Positions 7,946-16,284 of a stretch of DNA of 51,351 nucleotides are shown one piece after another; position 1 is the stretch's first letter, and each line of letters begins with the position of its first letter. The position numbers and the translations under genes are program-made. Origin of the DNA: CAYQPF01 sp964419225 (GTDB taxonomy: Bacteria > Cloacimonadota > Cloacimonadia > Cloacimonadales > CAYQPF01). The notes below the pieces were generated by a model, which saw only the letters and a program-made list of their open reading frames with translations, had not been told where the DNA came from and did no database searches. The stretch is taken from assembly GCA_964419225.1 (NCBI GenBank), contig CAYQPF010000019.1, forward strand, positions 1 to 51,351, read 5' to 3'.

Positions 7946-9061
7946 CTAATCATGATTATTCTCAAAGAGGGATTCAAATATATAATTCAAACTGCGTTTA
8001 TGGTGGTATTCCTTGAGCAGTTTCATGTTATCAGCCAGAAGTTCATCCAGTTTATCAGCAACAGCTTTATTTCCGCAGCCGGTGTAATTCTCCAGATTTG
8101 CAGTGAGTTCTGGTAAATTATAGAGGAAAGCAGCCATAATCATTTGATCCGGTTGAGGCATATTGGCACCATACCCCAGATCATCAGCAATAATGGCATT
8201 CAATTCCTGTTCAAACTGACCCTGCATCGGAGTCGCCAGAAAGGGTTTCTTTAAAAAGAAGGCCTCAGACATGAGAGTAAACCCACTGGTGCCTATAACT
8301 GCTTTTGCAGTGGCCAGCAGATTTCCGAACACATTTTTGCTTGGTTCCATAAAATGAACATTACCCTCCACAGACTTACCTTTCTGTCCATAGACATAGA
8401 AAGTCTCACGTTTGAACAATTTCAGAAGATCTATCAAGGAATCAAAACCATGTGTCACATAAACGAGAATATGGTCTTTAGTCTGAGGTTTGAGATCCAG
8501 GATTGACTCTTTCAGAAGAGGGTGAACGATACAGCTGCGTTTATTCTTTAAAGCACCCTGGCAGAAGGTTGTAATCAATGAGTAGCAAGGTCTGGGGACG
8601 ATAGCACGGACAATGTTTTCGGTTAGGAGAGCACTTGCTTTGAGTTCATTAGGACAGGGATATTCCTGGTATCTGATAGTGTGCTGGTTATCTATGGAGA
8701 TCAGGGGGATGCGATAATAGTTGGCCAGATAAGCGGTGAGAGGTTCGAAATCGGTGATCACGCAATCAGGTGCAAATTCCACGAAGAGGGTTTTCTTGAG
8801 TTGATTCAGTTTTTCCTGTCCTTCGGGAATGGTAACCAGATTATGAGCCAGGGTTTTGGATTTGGAGACTTGATTATCGACGGTGATGATTGTCAATCCG
8901 ACTAATTCAAAAACATCATAATCAGCTTTCAGGTTGGTTATTCCCCTGTCATATGTAGCTATTTTGACTGTATGTCCCATTTGGATCAGGTGATCGATAA
9001 CGACTCTTGCCCGGGAAGAATGTCCTGAACCTTCCCCGGAAATCCCATATACTATTTTCAT
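7946..9061 (-). CDS. MJ1255/VC2487-type GT-B glycosyltransferase
   Basis: A 371-residue protein beginning MKIVYGISGEGSGHSSRAR, the glycine-rich first strand-loop of GT-B enzymes (MurG/UGT type), with G-E-G-S-G-H-S. The C-terminal nucleotide-sugar half contains AVIGTSGFTLMSEAFFLKKP followed by Q-x-E-Q-x-x-N-A, where MurG-like enzymes bind the donor. Both signatures and the length fit the MJ1255/VC2487 family of predicted glycosyltransferases. It has no signal peptide or clear membrane span, so it probably acts at the cytoplasmic face on a lipid or surface glycan. GAGG lies before the ATG. It stands alone, with large non-coding gaps on both sides. Acceptor and donor sugars are unknown. Confidence 0.8.
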   Translation of the reverse strand: MKIVYGISGEGSGHSSRARVVIDHLIQMGHTVKIATYDRGITNLKADYDVFELVGLTIITVDNQVSKSKTLAHNLVTIPEGQEKLNQLKKTLFVEFAPDCVITDFEPLTAYLANYYRIPLISIDNQHTIRYQEYPCPNELKASALLTENIVRAIVPRPCYSLITTFCQGALKNKRSCIVHPLLKESILDLKPQTKDHILVYVTHGFDSLIDLLKLFKRETFYVYGQKGKSVEGNVHFMEPSKNVFGNLLATAKAVIGTSGFTLMSEAFFLKKPFLATPMQGQFEQELNAIIADDLGYGANMPQPDQMIMAAFLYNLPELTANLENYTGCGNKAVADKLDELLADNMKLLKEYHHKRSLNYIFESLFENNHD

Positions 9062-9543
9062 ATAAACCTCTGAATCTTGATTTATCCATAATATTATCTA
9101 GGTATTTTTGTGGCAATTGTTTTTTTCCCCAATTGGATTACATAAATTAACTTCAAAGAAAAAAATTGCCACATAAGGCACAGAATACACAAGATAAGAA
9201 CAAATACCAGCCTATCATAAAATATCGCATCTCATTTTTGGATAGTGGAAGCGAAGCTGTCACAAGCGGAAGACTACCCCAAATTCTTCATCACTCAGGA
9301 GATAATCAGTTTCGCTTGTATGTCCGAAGCTTTTATGAGCAAATGTCCCTGCCACATCGGGAGATAATACATCGGTATATTTTCCAGGGACTTTGGACAC
9401 CATATCAAAACAGCATTCCCTTTTAGCAAAATCTGCTTAAAGATCCTAATAATTGACAATTATAGCTGCTTAATGAATTTTGACAAGATGAATCGGAGGG
9501 ATTTAAGTTAGCAATTGCTGATTATGTTAAAATACAAGAACTA
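9062..9543. other. Intergenic region (482 bp) with repeat words
   Basis: I see no convincing gene. It contains a GCCACATAAGGCACAGAATA word (9170-9189) of the kind dispersed in many environmental genomes, one copy of the GGAAGCGAAGCTGTCA repeat (9244-9262), and, just before the S41 gene, GGAGGG (9495-9500) followed by a 9-codon TTG frame (9515-9544) whose TAA overlaps the ATG of the S41 gene. An 86-codon frame at 9166-9426 starts inside the repeat words and has no family resemblance. Confidence 0.5.
9244..9262 (+). repeat. GGAAGCGAAGCTGTCA repeat, copy 1
   Basis: AGTGGAAGCGAAGCTGTCA. Identical 19-mer at 11296-11314 and an 18/19 match at 11405-11423. Confidence 0.7.
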
Positions 9544-11325
9544 ATGAAAGATTTTGAAGAAAACGATGACATTTCTGACTCCAGTTGGGGGAAAAAAGCT
9601 CAGCAGTTAAAAGTTGCATATTCTGATTACAATCCAGGTTTTGTTTTAGACTTGAGAATAGCCTGGAGAAAAAGGGATCTGAGGAAATTCAGGATACTTT
9701 TAGAAATTTTAGTGAAATTAAAAACTGTTGATTTGCAGTATTTATACCCCTTTGAGATTTTAGAGGAAAGCGAAACAGCTAATTCCGAAAAGTTCGCTAA
9801 AGAGTTTACAGATTTTCTAATCAAAAGAAGAAACCACCTGCAAACCCAGGATGATTATCAATACAATTTGCTAATCCTGAAAGAATTATTTATTATCTCT
9901 GATCACCTTCAGGACGGTCAGTATCTCTGTGAAGCAGCAAAGCTGATTCTGGAAAAGGACTTCCAATTCATGGAAAACCAGGTCAGCTTTTCAAAGAACA
10001 CCAGGAAACCTTACCGGAGGAATCTGGAAGACTTGTATTGGAAATTTCATGAAAGCAAACTGCAATGGAATAATACTCTTGAGGAAAAGATAAAAGCTTT
10101 TTGTCATGTATTCAGCGAAGTTAAATACAACTCAGCTTCCCTGAAAATATCACCAGTAAAAGACTGGGATAGTCATGCATATTCATATCTTCCGGAACTG
10201 ATTAAAGCAACTTCGAAATTGGAGTTTTATGAAAAATTAGCAGAAATGGTTCACAAAGTGGGTGATAATCACAATTTTATTCAATTCCCTTATGATATAA
10301 CAAGGCAGTTTATCAGACCTGCCCTAGCTATAGTGTTTCTCAACGGAAGTTATTATATTGCCAAGAATCAGGAATTTCAAGGCAAAGAAATTCAGAAAGG
10401 AGATGAAATCATTCAGATACAGAACTTAGCTGTGCAGGCATATATTGATCAGAAAAAAAATCTTTATCCTTTTGTAACTTGTTCTCACTTCTTGCCAGAA
10501 AAAGCAGTCCATACCTATATGGCTGATATCCTTCTTTATTTCTATAAAGATCAGAGTCTGTCTGTAAAATTGAAAAAACAGGACAAGTCAGAATATGAAC
10601 TGTCTTTTACCCAGGAAAAGTATCCTGAAGCTAAAAAATCAGAAAACAACAGTTTTACAATAAGCTCAGAGCTCTGTGAAGATGGGATTTTATATATCAA
10701 TATCCCTGCTTTCTGGGGGGGTGACATTTATGGATTGTTCATGAGTGAAATCAGCCGTTACGAAACTGATGCCATAAAAGGCATGATTCTTGATGTAAGA
10801 CAAAACCGGGGTGGAAGTTCCGTTTACGGTGATAAAATCTTTGCCCATTTTGTACCGAAAGATTTTTTGAATTACCAGTTTGATTATACTAAAATTCACG
10901 TTGGACATTATCAGGTCAGAGGGGTTACAGATCTGTCGGTCTTTTCGTCCGGCACAAAAATCAAAGCCGACCACTCAGTGCAGTTCAGATTCCCGGTAGT
11001 GGTTCTTACTTCTACTTTTACCGGTTCTGCAGCCGAGGATTTTGTTTTTCTTTTCAAGTACTACCACCGGGCACTTATTCTGGGAACCCAGACAAGCGGA
11101 TCGACTGGTAACTCCTGGAAATCAATTCTACCGGGAAGTGGATTTATCAGAGTAAATCTTGATATTTCACGCTATTTTTCTATCCGTGGTATAGAACCAG
11201 ACCTATATTGGGAACAAAACCTGAATGACTTAGTGGAAGGAAAAGATTCTCAATTGGAAAAAGCCAAAGAAATACTAAGTCAATCAACTAGGGGTAGTGG
11301 AAGCGAAGCTGTCACCACAGAATAA
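9544..11325 (+). CDS. S41 family (C-terminal processing/tricorn-like) serine peptidase
   Basis: A 593-residue protein without a signal peptide. Residues 1 to about 200 are an unassigned helical domain. From about 205 comes the S41 N-terminal helical motif (DWDSHAYSYLPELIKATS..., then KVGDNHNFI), a small PDZ-like stretch (EIQKGDEIIQIQNL, about 280-300), and the protease core: GILYINIPAFWG, MILDVRQNRGGS (about 415-427) and the TGSAAED segment with probable nucleophile S495, followed by LGTQTSGSTGNS. Most S41 enzymes are exported; this one seems cytoplasmic. Its last about ten codons (GSGSEAVTTE) are the dispersed GGAAGCGAAGCTGTCA repeat read in frame, so the native C terminus was probably replaced or extended. 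The ATG has no good ribosome site; coupling to the preceding 9-codon frame is possible. Confidence 0.8.
   Translation: MKDFEENDDISDSSWGKKAQQLKVAYSDYNPGFVLDLRIAWRKRDLRKFRILLEILVKLKTVDLQYLYPFEILEESETANSEKFAKEFTDFLIKRRNHLQTQDDYQYNLLILKELFIISDHLQDGQYLCEAAKLILEKDFQFMENQVSFSKNTRKPYRRNLEDLYWKFHESKLQWNNTLEEKIKAFCHVFSEVKYNSASLKISPVKDWDSHAYSYLPELIKATSKLEFYEKLAEMVHKVGDNHNFIQFPYDITRQFIRPALAIVFLNGSYYIAKNQEFQGKEIQKGDEIIQIQNLAVQAYIDQKKNLYPFVTCSHFLPEKAVHTYMADILLYFYKDQSLSVKLKKQDKSEYELSFTQEKYPEAKKSENNSFTISSELCEDGILYINIPAFWGGDIYGLFMSEISRYETDAIKGMILDVRQNRGGSSVYGDKIFAHFVPKDFLNYQFDYTKIHVGHYQVRGVTDLSVFSSGTKIKADHSVQFRFPVVVLTSTFTGSAAEDFVFLFKYYHRALILGTQTSGSTGNSWKSILPGSGFIRVNLDISRYFSIRGIEPDLYWEQNLNDLVEGKDSQLEKAKEILSQSTRGSGSEAVTTE
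11296..11314 (+). repeat. GGAAGCGAAGCTGTCA repeat, copy 2, inside the 3' end of the S41 gene
   Basis: Identical to the copy at 9244-9262. It encodes the last residues of the S41 protein (frame G-S-G-S-E-A-V). Confidence 0.7.
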
Positions 11326-11404
11326 CTGACTCCATAATTGTCTATATATCATTAAGATAGAAACCAGTTTTTAATCATTCATAATAATTCCATTTGTCTG
11401 GAGC

Positions 11405-11423
11405 ACTGGAAGCGAAGCTGTCA
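11405..11423 (+). repeat. GGAAGCGAAGCTGTCA repeat, copy 3
   Basis: One mismatch to the other two copies; flanked by CACTG/CAGTG arms that could pair around it. Confidence 0.65.
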
Positions 11424-11492
11424 GCAGTGGAATTTATCTTTACCGTCTGACATCTGATAAAAAGATGTGCAAAAGAAAATGTCATTGATAAA

Positions 11493-11837
11493 ATGATAAC
11501 TCACCCCCCGGCCCCTCTCTCTAGAAAATCAAATTCAGCAAGTATTATTATGGATAGTCTTGCCCTGAGTAAATCCATATTTCAAAAAGAACTGCATAAC
11601 GGTTATAACTGGGTTTCTTTCCCTGTATTGGACAGAAAACAGGATGTTGATGAAGATACAGAAGAGGAACTAAACAGGGTTTTACAATCTATCTGTCCGA
11701 ATGGAATAACCTTAACCGATGCCAATTATTTGAATTCTTCCTTTCTTTTTTCAGCAAATCTTTGGGAAGGTCTTATCCCCTGTGTTATCTCTTCAAAAGG
11801 ATACAAAATTAATATGGTCAAGCGGTGTTCCATTTAA
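11493..11837 (+). pseudogene. Fragment of a secreted surface protein domain
   Basis: The frame holds a stretch reading HNGYNWVSFPVLDRKQDVDE and ending near KGYKINM. This resembles the W-N-W-(I/V)-S-F-P-R-L-D module repeated in large secreted proteins of Cloacimonadota-like genomes (recalled pattern, not searched). The first codons (MITHPPAPLSR) are made of the dispersed CCCCTC hairpin repeat, there is no ribosome site, no signal peptide, and the frame runs into the 3' end of the opposing WD40 gene. It is best read as a decayed remnant beginning about 11550. A small real protein is less likely. Confidence 0.45.
11498..11524 (-). repeat. CCCCTC/GAGGGG-type repeat, locus 1 (partial)
   Basis: AACTCACCCCCCGGCCCCTC followed by TCTCTAG: the tail half of the element seen complete at 31756, 46911 and 48054. 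Confidence 0.6.
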
Positions 11838-13321
11838 TGGGTTCGATAGATGATGTCATTAACAGCAATATACTTGGAATCAGGACTAAAAGCGAGAGCA
11901 TTTACTCTGCTGTAAAGATCAAACTCCTGGAGTAATTGGAAATTCTGTAAATCATAAATCAGTGCTCTTTTTGAACCACCGATTCCTAACAAACTACTAT
12001 CAGGACTGATGGCCATGGAAAATATCGTACTATCCGGTTCAAATTTTGTTATAACCTGCTTTGAAACCAAGTCGTAAATCCTGATTTCTGAACTGAGTGA
12101 AGGTCTTTCACTTGAGGTAACTAAAAACTTCTCATTAGGACTGCAGGAAACTAGTCTTACAGGTCTTTCATGCTCAAATTCTATGATCTGGGTTTGAGTC
12201 TCTAAGTCAAAGACACGAGTAATTCCCCCTTTGGACATGTTTTCACAGCCGGTGACTAAGAATTTGCCATCAGGACTGAATGCGATAGTTTTAACCGCTC
12301 TTTCATGCCTGAAATCCTGGGTGATCTTTTTAGTTTTCAGACTCAGAACCAAAGCTCTTCCACCAATGGCATGTCCTGTACCTAAAACCAAGGATCTTCC
12401 GTCAGGACTTAATTCGATAGCATGAATTTTGTCACCTTGTTCATATTCAAGAATACTTCTTTTAATACTCAGATCAAAGACCCTGATTCTGCCCAGATTC
12501 ACATTTCCACCTGATATGGCCAGAAGTTTTCCGTCAGAACTAAAAGTAACACAATTAATGGCCAGTTTCTTCTTCAACTCCACATCAAAAAGAGAAACCT
12601 TTTCTAACTCAAAGGTCATTTCCAATTGCCTGGTATCCAGGCTAAATACTTTTGCTTTATAATGGTTACTTCCCACAGCTAAATACTTTCCATTCGGACT
12701 GAAGGAAACAGTATTGATATATTTCACGGGAATATGCCAATAATCCTGAATAGCGGAAGAACAAGCAAATCCTGTTTGAGGATTTTCCAGAACAATTTGA
12801 GATAAATTCAATTTATCACCAATATCAAAAGAAAGAATGGCCTTTTTTGTGAGGGAATGCCAGGATTGAGAAAACTCTTTTGCTTTTTCTTTTTCAACAG
12901 TTATTTTGATATTATAGATTTTTCGCATAAAATAATGGAGTTCTACTTTTGCAGGATATATTTGTTTGACGGGATTGTATTTTCCCAGTTTAATTATGAT
13001 CTGAGTTGTTTCAAACTTTCTATTTCTCAGTTCAGAAAGTTTATCAATAAGAGGAGACAGGTATTCCTTTTTGAGTTCATCCAATTTTGCCAGAGCGGTA
13101 GTAGTTCGTTTTTGATAATCTGTTTCAGACTCATTATTTTTTTGTGGAGCATATAAGGAATCAGTGAGTTTCAATTCCTTTATTTTTTCATCCAGAAGCA
13201 ATTCATTTTTGTTAAGTTGAGATTTTATGCTGTGTAGCTGATTAAAAGTTTCTTTGATTTGTTTTGGTATAAGAATTCTATGTTTAATTATATGAGACAA
13301 GTTTCTTAAAGCGATTTCCAT
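11834..13321 (-). CDS. WD40 repeat protein with N-terminal coiled-coil region
   Basis: I place the start at the ATG at 13321, which has AGGGGGG just upstream; the frame is open 32 codons further (to 13417) without a ribosome site. The resulting 495-residue protein has a charged helical N-terminal region (about residues 15-110, rich in K, E and L; likely coiled coil). It then has about seven WD40-type blades from about residue 190, each with an F-S-P-(D/N)-(G/S)-K-x-L-A/V motif and a V-F-D-L or Y-D-L end. No signal peptide is seen, so it is probably a cytoplasmic scaffold. Partners are unknown, and the neighbours on both sides are repeats or remnants. WD40 propellers in bacteria are often parts of signalling or effector systems, but nothing here shows that. 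Confidence 0.8.
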   Translation of the reverse strand: MEIALRNLSHIIKHRILIPKQIKETFNQLHSIKSQLNKNELLLDEKIKELKLTDSLYAPQKNNESETDYQKRTTTALAKLDELKKEYLSPLIDKLSELRNRKFETTQIIIKLGKYNPVKQIYPAKVELHYFMRKIYNIKITVEKEKAKEFSQSWHSLTKKAILSFDIGDKLNLSQIVLENPQTGFACSSAIQDYWHIPVKYINTVSFSPNGKYLAVGSNHYKAKVFSLDTRQLEMTFELEKVSLFDVELKKKLAINCVTFSSDGKLLAISGGNVNLGRIRVFDLSIKRSILEYEQGDKIHAIELSPDGRSLVLGTGHAIGGRALVLSLKTKKITQDFRHERAVKTIAFSPDGKFLVTGCENMSKGGITRVFDLETQTQIIEFEHERPVRLVSCSPNEKFLVTSSERPSLSSEIRIYDLVSKQVITKFEPDSTIFSMAISPDSSLLGIGGSKRALIYDLQNFQLLQEFDLYSRVNALAFSPDSKYIAVNDIIYRTH

Positions 13322-14050
13322 TTTCCCCCCTGAAATCATCTTAAGAATCCGTAGTTCAAAGAACCCCGGTCTTATTTTTAAAAATTTCATTACAAAACAA
13401 TGGTGAGTTAAAAACACAGCAATTCCAAGGATAATTTTTACCGGATTGGTTTATAAACACCAGTTGTAACGTTTACACTTATCTGATTTAGCATATCCTT
13501 AAATATTTTATTAATTACTTGTCAATATTTTTTTTTGGAGTGATTCAGTAAAGGTGCGTAATCGTAAAAAAGTGCTTATAATCTTCATCACCACTGCCTG
13601 TTATACTACATTACCAAAAAGTTTTTCAATTATTTTATATAAGTCCATCATTAAATTAACTTATCAACAGAAAAAAAAGATTTTTAGAGAATTTAGCCAC
13701 CGAAGTTCATCGAATTGAACGCGAAATGGAGAAATGCAACACAAAGAACTTTTTATTTTTTACTCATGTCTTTATCCTTGAATAATAAATCTGTATTGTT
13801 TTGCAGTGGAGTTTATAACAATATAGTAAAATAAGCAGATTAAGTGGTTGTGGAATAATAAAGTCAGGGCTACTTGAGTAGTTATCTTTTTGGGAGCATA
13901 ACATTTGTTTTGTGAGTAATGCAGAGCCAGATTTGAATTCAACAATATGCAAAAGTGGGTTGTTGGAATGGAATCAAATACAGAAAGAATATTCATTGAC
14001 TTATAATAACTCAGTATTTATTTGCAATTTAGATTATTCGAGGAGGAATT
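13322..14050. other. Intergenic region (about 730 bp) with dispersed words
   Basis: I see no convincing gene. It includes the upstream part of the WD40 frame, a CCACCGAAGTTCATCGAAT word with GAACGCGAA (13695-13725; counterpart at 47088-47126 on the other strand) and the 31-bp repeat at 13838-13868. Two overlapping reverse frames (13764-13996) look like shadows; one contains the PDFIIPQPLN string encoded by the repeat. Confidence 0.5.
13838..13868. repeat. 31-bp dispersed repeat, copy 1
   Basis: Begins GATTAAGTGGTTGTGGAATA. It matches 18002-18032 at 30 of 31 positions. The reverse strand can read PDFIIPQPLN, so it may be a remnant of a mobile coding sequence. Confidence 0.65.
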
Positions 14051-14545
14051 ATGAAGAATAAAAAAGGTTTAATTCTATTCACCTGTATTTTAGTTGTTGT
14101 TTCTTTATTTTTGGGATGTGCATCGATTGTTTCAGGAACGAGACAGGAAATCAATTTTTCATCCAGCCCCAGCAATGCCAGTGTTGCAATTAAGACTACA
14201 AATGGGATGGTTTTGCACAATGTAACAACACCTGCAGTTCTTGCGTTGAAACGCAATCAGAATTATATCATCTCAGTAAATCTGCCGGGTTACCAGGAAA
14301 CTCAAGCCTTCATCAACAGAGATTTGAATGGTTGGTTTTTGGGCAATATTATCTTTGGCGGTCTTCTCGGTGTTGTAATTGATGTTGCAGATGGTGCGAT
14401 GTGGAGACTTACTCCCGATCAGGTATATGTCCAATTGGTAACTGTTATGAATGATAACAATCAAATGGAATCTTTTGCACAGATTTCTTATATGGACAAG
14501 AATAGTACATTACGCACAACTCTGACTCCTTTAATAAAGAAATAA
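14051..14545 (+). CDS. Lipoprotein with PEGA-like domain
   Basis: A 164-residue protein with a lipoprotein signal peptide (charged start, hydrophobic core, lipobox F-L-G-C23), so it is lipidated and anchored in an envelope membrane. After the CASIVSGTRQ start, a beta-rich PEGA-like segment follows (INFSSSPSNASVAIK, then a YIISVNLPGYQ strand). A hydrophobic glycine-rich stretch (about residues 98-118, WFLGNIIFGGLLGVVIDVAD) precedes the W-R-L-x-P segment; it is common in small Cas-I-V-S-G-T lipoproteins. The ribosome site GAGGAGG is strong. It is followed 102 bp later by the secreted DUF4412-like protein, perhaps functionally linked. The exact role is unknown. Confidence 0.7.
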   Translation: MKNKKGLILFTCILVVVSLFLGCASIVSGTRQEINFSSSPSNASVAIKTTNGMVLHNVTTPAVLALKRNQNYIISVNLPGYQETQAFINRDLNGWFLGNIIFGGLLGVVIDVADGAMWRLTPDQVYVQLVTVMNDNNQMESFAQISYMDKNSTLRTTLTPLIKK

Positions 14546-14592
14546 GCAGGGAAGTCGGGAGTCTGGGAGAAATTAATATTTCTAAGAATTAA

Positions 14593-14621
14593 TTGACTTA
14601 ATTTCTAAGTATTTTTAATTG
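14593..14621 (+). promoter_or_regulatory. Sigma70-type promoter for the secreted protein-comB unit
   Basis: TTGACT (14593-14598), 17-bp spacer, TAATTG (14616-14621), 27 bp before the ATG at 14648. Confidence 0.45.
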
Positions 14622-14647
14622 TATATATTCTTAATTTGAGGTGAAAT

Positions 14648-15472
14648 ATGGTTCGAATTATAATAATGGCAATAATATTGTCAGTGTTTATGAATCTCTC
14701 GGCTGGCATTTATATTACCAAGAGTGAGGCAGGAGTTGTTTCTCAGGAAATTTATCAAAAAAATAAATACCTGCAACTTGAAGATGCAAAAGTAGTTTCT
14801 ATTTGGGATTTTACAAAGAAAGAACTTACCATGCTTGATAATGTAACCAAGATATATTCTGTAGTATCTCTTGAAGAGCTGAAAAGTAAGTTGAAAGAAC
14901 AAACAGATAAGGAAATTGCTCTCCAAAGACAGAAATATTCAGACGATCAAAGAAGAGAGTTTGCAAACAGAGTTAAAATGCAATATGCTAACCTGCAAAC
15001 CGCATACCGTCTTGTGGATACAACCCAGGTAGCCAATCAGACCTCCTTTAAATATGAAATTCTGAATAAAGATCTTATTCTGCAGGAAATTTGGATATCC
15101 AAAGACCTGCTGGCCAAAATCAGCAAAGAAGTTGATTACAATGCGATGAAAGAAGTTGAAAATGTGATTAAAGATATCAAAATGAGCGTAATGCGAGCCA
15201 TGGATCTCGACACAGATCCTGTAACCCGGATGACAGAAGAAGTAGAAGCTAAAGGTTTTGTCGTAAAAAGGATGGACTACCCAACCGGTAAACGGCCGAT
15301 GACTTCTTTAATGCAGAAAGAAAAAGATGAAGTTTCTGATAAAGTAACAAAAGTTGAAAACAAGCTTGCTCCGGCTCCCCTATTTGCAGTACCCCAAGGA
15401 TATAAAAAAGTATCCTATGATGATTATATGGTCAATCAGCAAAAACAGGAAAAAGAAGATCTGAAGAAGTAA
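14648..15472 (+). CDS. Secreted protein, possibly DUF4412-like
   Basis: A 274-residue protein with a signal peptide (about residues 1-19, ending near N-L-S-A-G). The centre (about 85-115) is charged and helical (LKEQTDKEIALQRQKYSDDQ). A segment reading YEILNKDLILQEIWISKDLL (about 136-155) and the late VPQGYKKVS resemble the DUF4412 pattern, in which a strand pair is followed by eeIWva and a L-x-V-P-x-G-Y-K end. That similarity is tentative. GAGGTG lies before the ATG. The stop codon shares one base with the ATG of comB (TAATG), so the two are co-translated although no shared function is obvious. Confidence 0.55.
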   Translation: MVRIIIMAIILSVFMNLSAGIYITKSEAGVVSQEIYQKNKYLQLEDAKVVSIWDFTKKELTMLDNVTKIYSVVSLEELKSKLKEQTDKEIALQRQKYSDDQRREFANRVKMQYANLQTAYRLVDTTQVANQTSFKYEILNKDLILQEIWISKDLLAKISKEVDYNAMKEVENVIKDIKMSVMRAMDLDTDPVTRMTEEVEAKGFVVKRMDYPTGKRPMTSLMQKEKDEVSDKVTKVENKLAPAPLFAVPQGYKKVSYDDYMVNQQKQEKEDLKK

Positions 15473-16179
15473 TGAAAGTATGCATCTTCAATGGTTTAAA
15501 AGAAATTGATAATGCCCGGGGCTTGATCGTAGTGATCGATGTCTTTCGGGCATTTTCTACAGCCTGTTATTATTTCGAACAGAATATTGTCAAAGCTTTA
15601 GCTGTCAGTGATCTGGCAGAAGCATATAAGCTCAAAGAGCATCATAGTGATTACATTTTTATCGGAGAACGCGGGGGAATAAAATTGGCCGGGTTCGACT
15701 ATGGTAATTCTCCGTATTTGATTTCCTTGGCAGATTTGCACGGTAAAACACTTGTCCATACGACCAGTGCCGGAACTCAGGGTTTGTTGAAAGCACTGCA
15801 GCTTTCAGAAACTGTTATAACCGGCAGTTTTCTTAATGCCGGAGCCATTGTGGATTACGTTCGGAAGAACAGATTTGATGATGTATCATTAGTAGCCATG
15901 GGGCATGCGGGAACTACACCGACAGCAGAAGATACAAATTGTGCACTGTATCTGCAGGAATTGTTACAGGGCAATGAGCCTGAAGCAGAATTTTACTTCT
16001 CTCAAATCAGAGAAAACTATAAATACAAAAAAGAAGAAAACATTAAAGCAGGCATTTGGGAAAAAGAAGATATGGATTACTGTCTGAGAGCAAATGTCTT
16101 TAATTTTATTTTACGTGTATCTGGCTTGAACGATACGACCGCAGTTCTGGAAGTGGAGTTGGGGGAAATTGAGAATTGA
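15472..16179 (+). CDS. comB: 2-phosphosulfolactate phosphatase family protein (ComB)
   Basis: A 235-residue protein covering the whole ComB family length. Signatures: V-V-I-D-V-F-R-A-F-S-T-A near residues 20-31, GERGG (about 65), FDYGNSP (about 74), TTSAGTQGL (about 97-105) and GHAGTTPTAEDTNCA (about 144-158). ComB hydrolyses phosphosulfolactate to sulfolactate, known from coenzyme M biosynthesis and found widely in bacteria, where its role is less clear. No other coenzyme M or sulfolactate gene is nearby. Its start overlaps the previous stop. Family membership is firm; the physiological role here is not. Confidence 0.85.
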   Translation: MKVCIFNGLKEIDNARGLIVVIDVFRAFSTACYYFEQNIVKALAVSDLAEAYKLKEHHSDYIFIGERGGIKLAGFDYGNSPYLISLADLHGKTLVHTTSAGTQGLLKALQLSETVITGSFLNAGAIVDYVRKNRFDDVSLVAMGHAGTTPTAEDTNCALYLQELLQGNEPEAEFYFSQIRENYKYKKEENIKAGIWEKEDMDYCLRANVFNFILRVSGLNDTTAVLEVELGEIEN

Positions 16180-16204
16180 CAGTTGGGGAAGTGTGTTTCG
16201 AGTA

Positions 16205-16251
16205 ATGGGCTATATGGACTATATGGACTTTATGGACAAGATGGACAGGGG
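16205..16251 (+). repeat. 9-bp ATGGACTAT-type repeat, locus 2
   Basis: Five units (ATGGGCTAT, ATGGACTAT, ATGGACTTT, ATGGACAAG, ATGGACAGG) followed by GGGGGAATGGAGAGTTGA. The leading GTGTTTCGAGTAATGG is shared with the locus at 17837. Confidence 0.75.
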
Positions 16252-16284
16252 GAATGGAGAGTTGAAAGTTGGGTGAGAGAGATA

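Noticed and set aside
7753..7977. 74-codon reverse frame overlapping the glycosyltransferase end
   Set aside because: Half of it is the 9-bp repeat and a hairpin; it overlaps the end of the glycosyltransferase gene and lacks a ribosome site.
9166..9426. 86-codon forward frame before the S41 gene
   Set aside because: It begins in repeat words, has no ribosome site and no family resemblance, and includes the GGAAGCGAAGCTGTCA repeat.
13764..13996. Two overlapping reverse frames
   Set aside because: No ribosome site or recognisable domain; one includes the dispersed 31-bp repeat. They may be remnants but are not supported as genes.
14029..14256. Reverse frame over the lipoprotein gene
   Set aside because: Shadow of the lipoprotein gene, which has its own lipobox and strong ribosome site.
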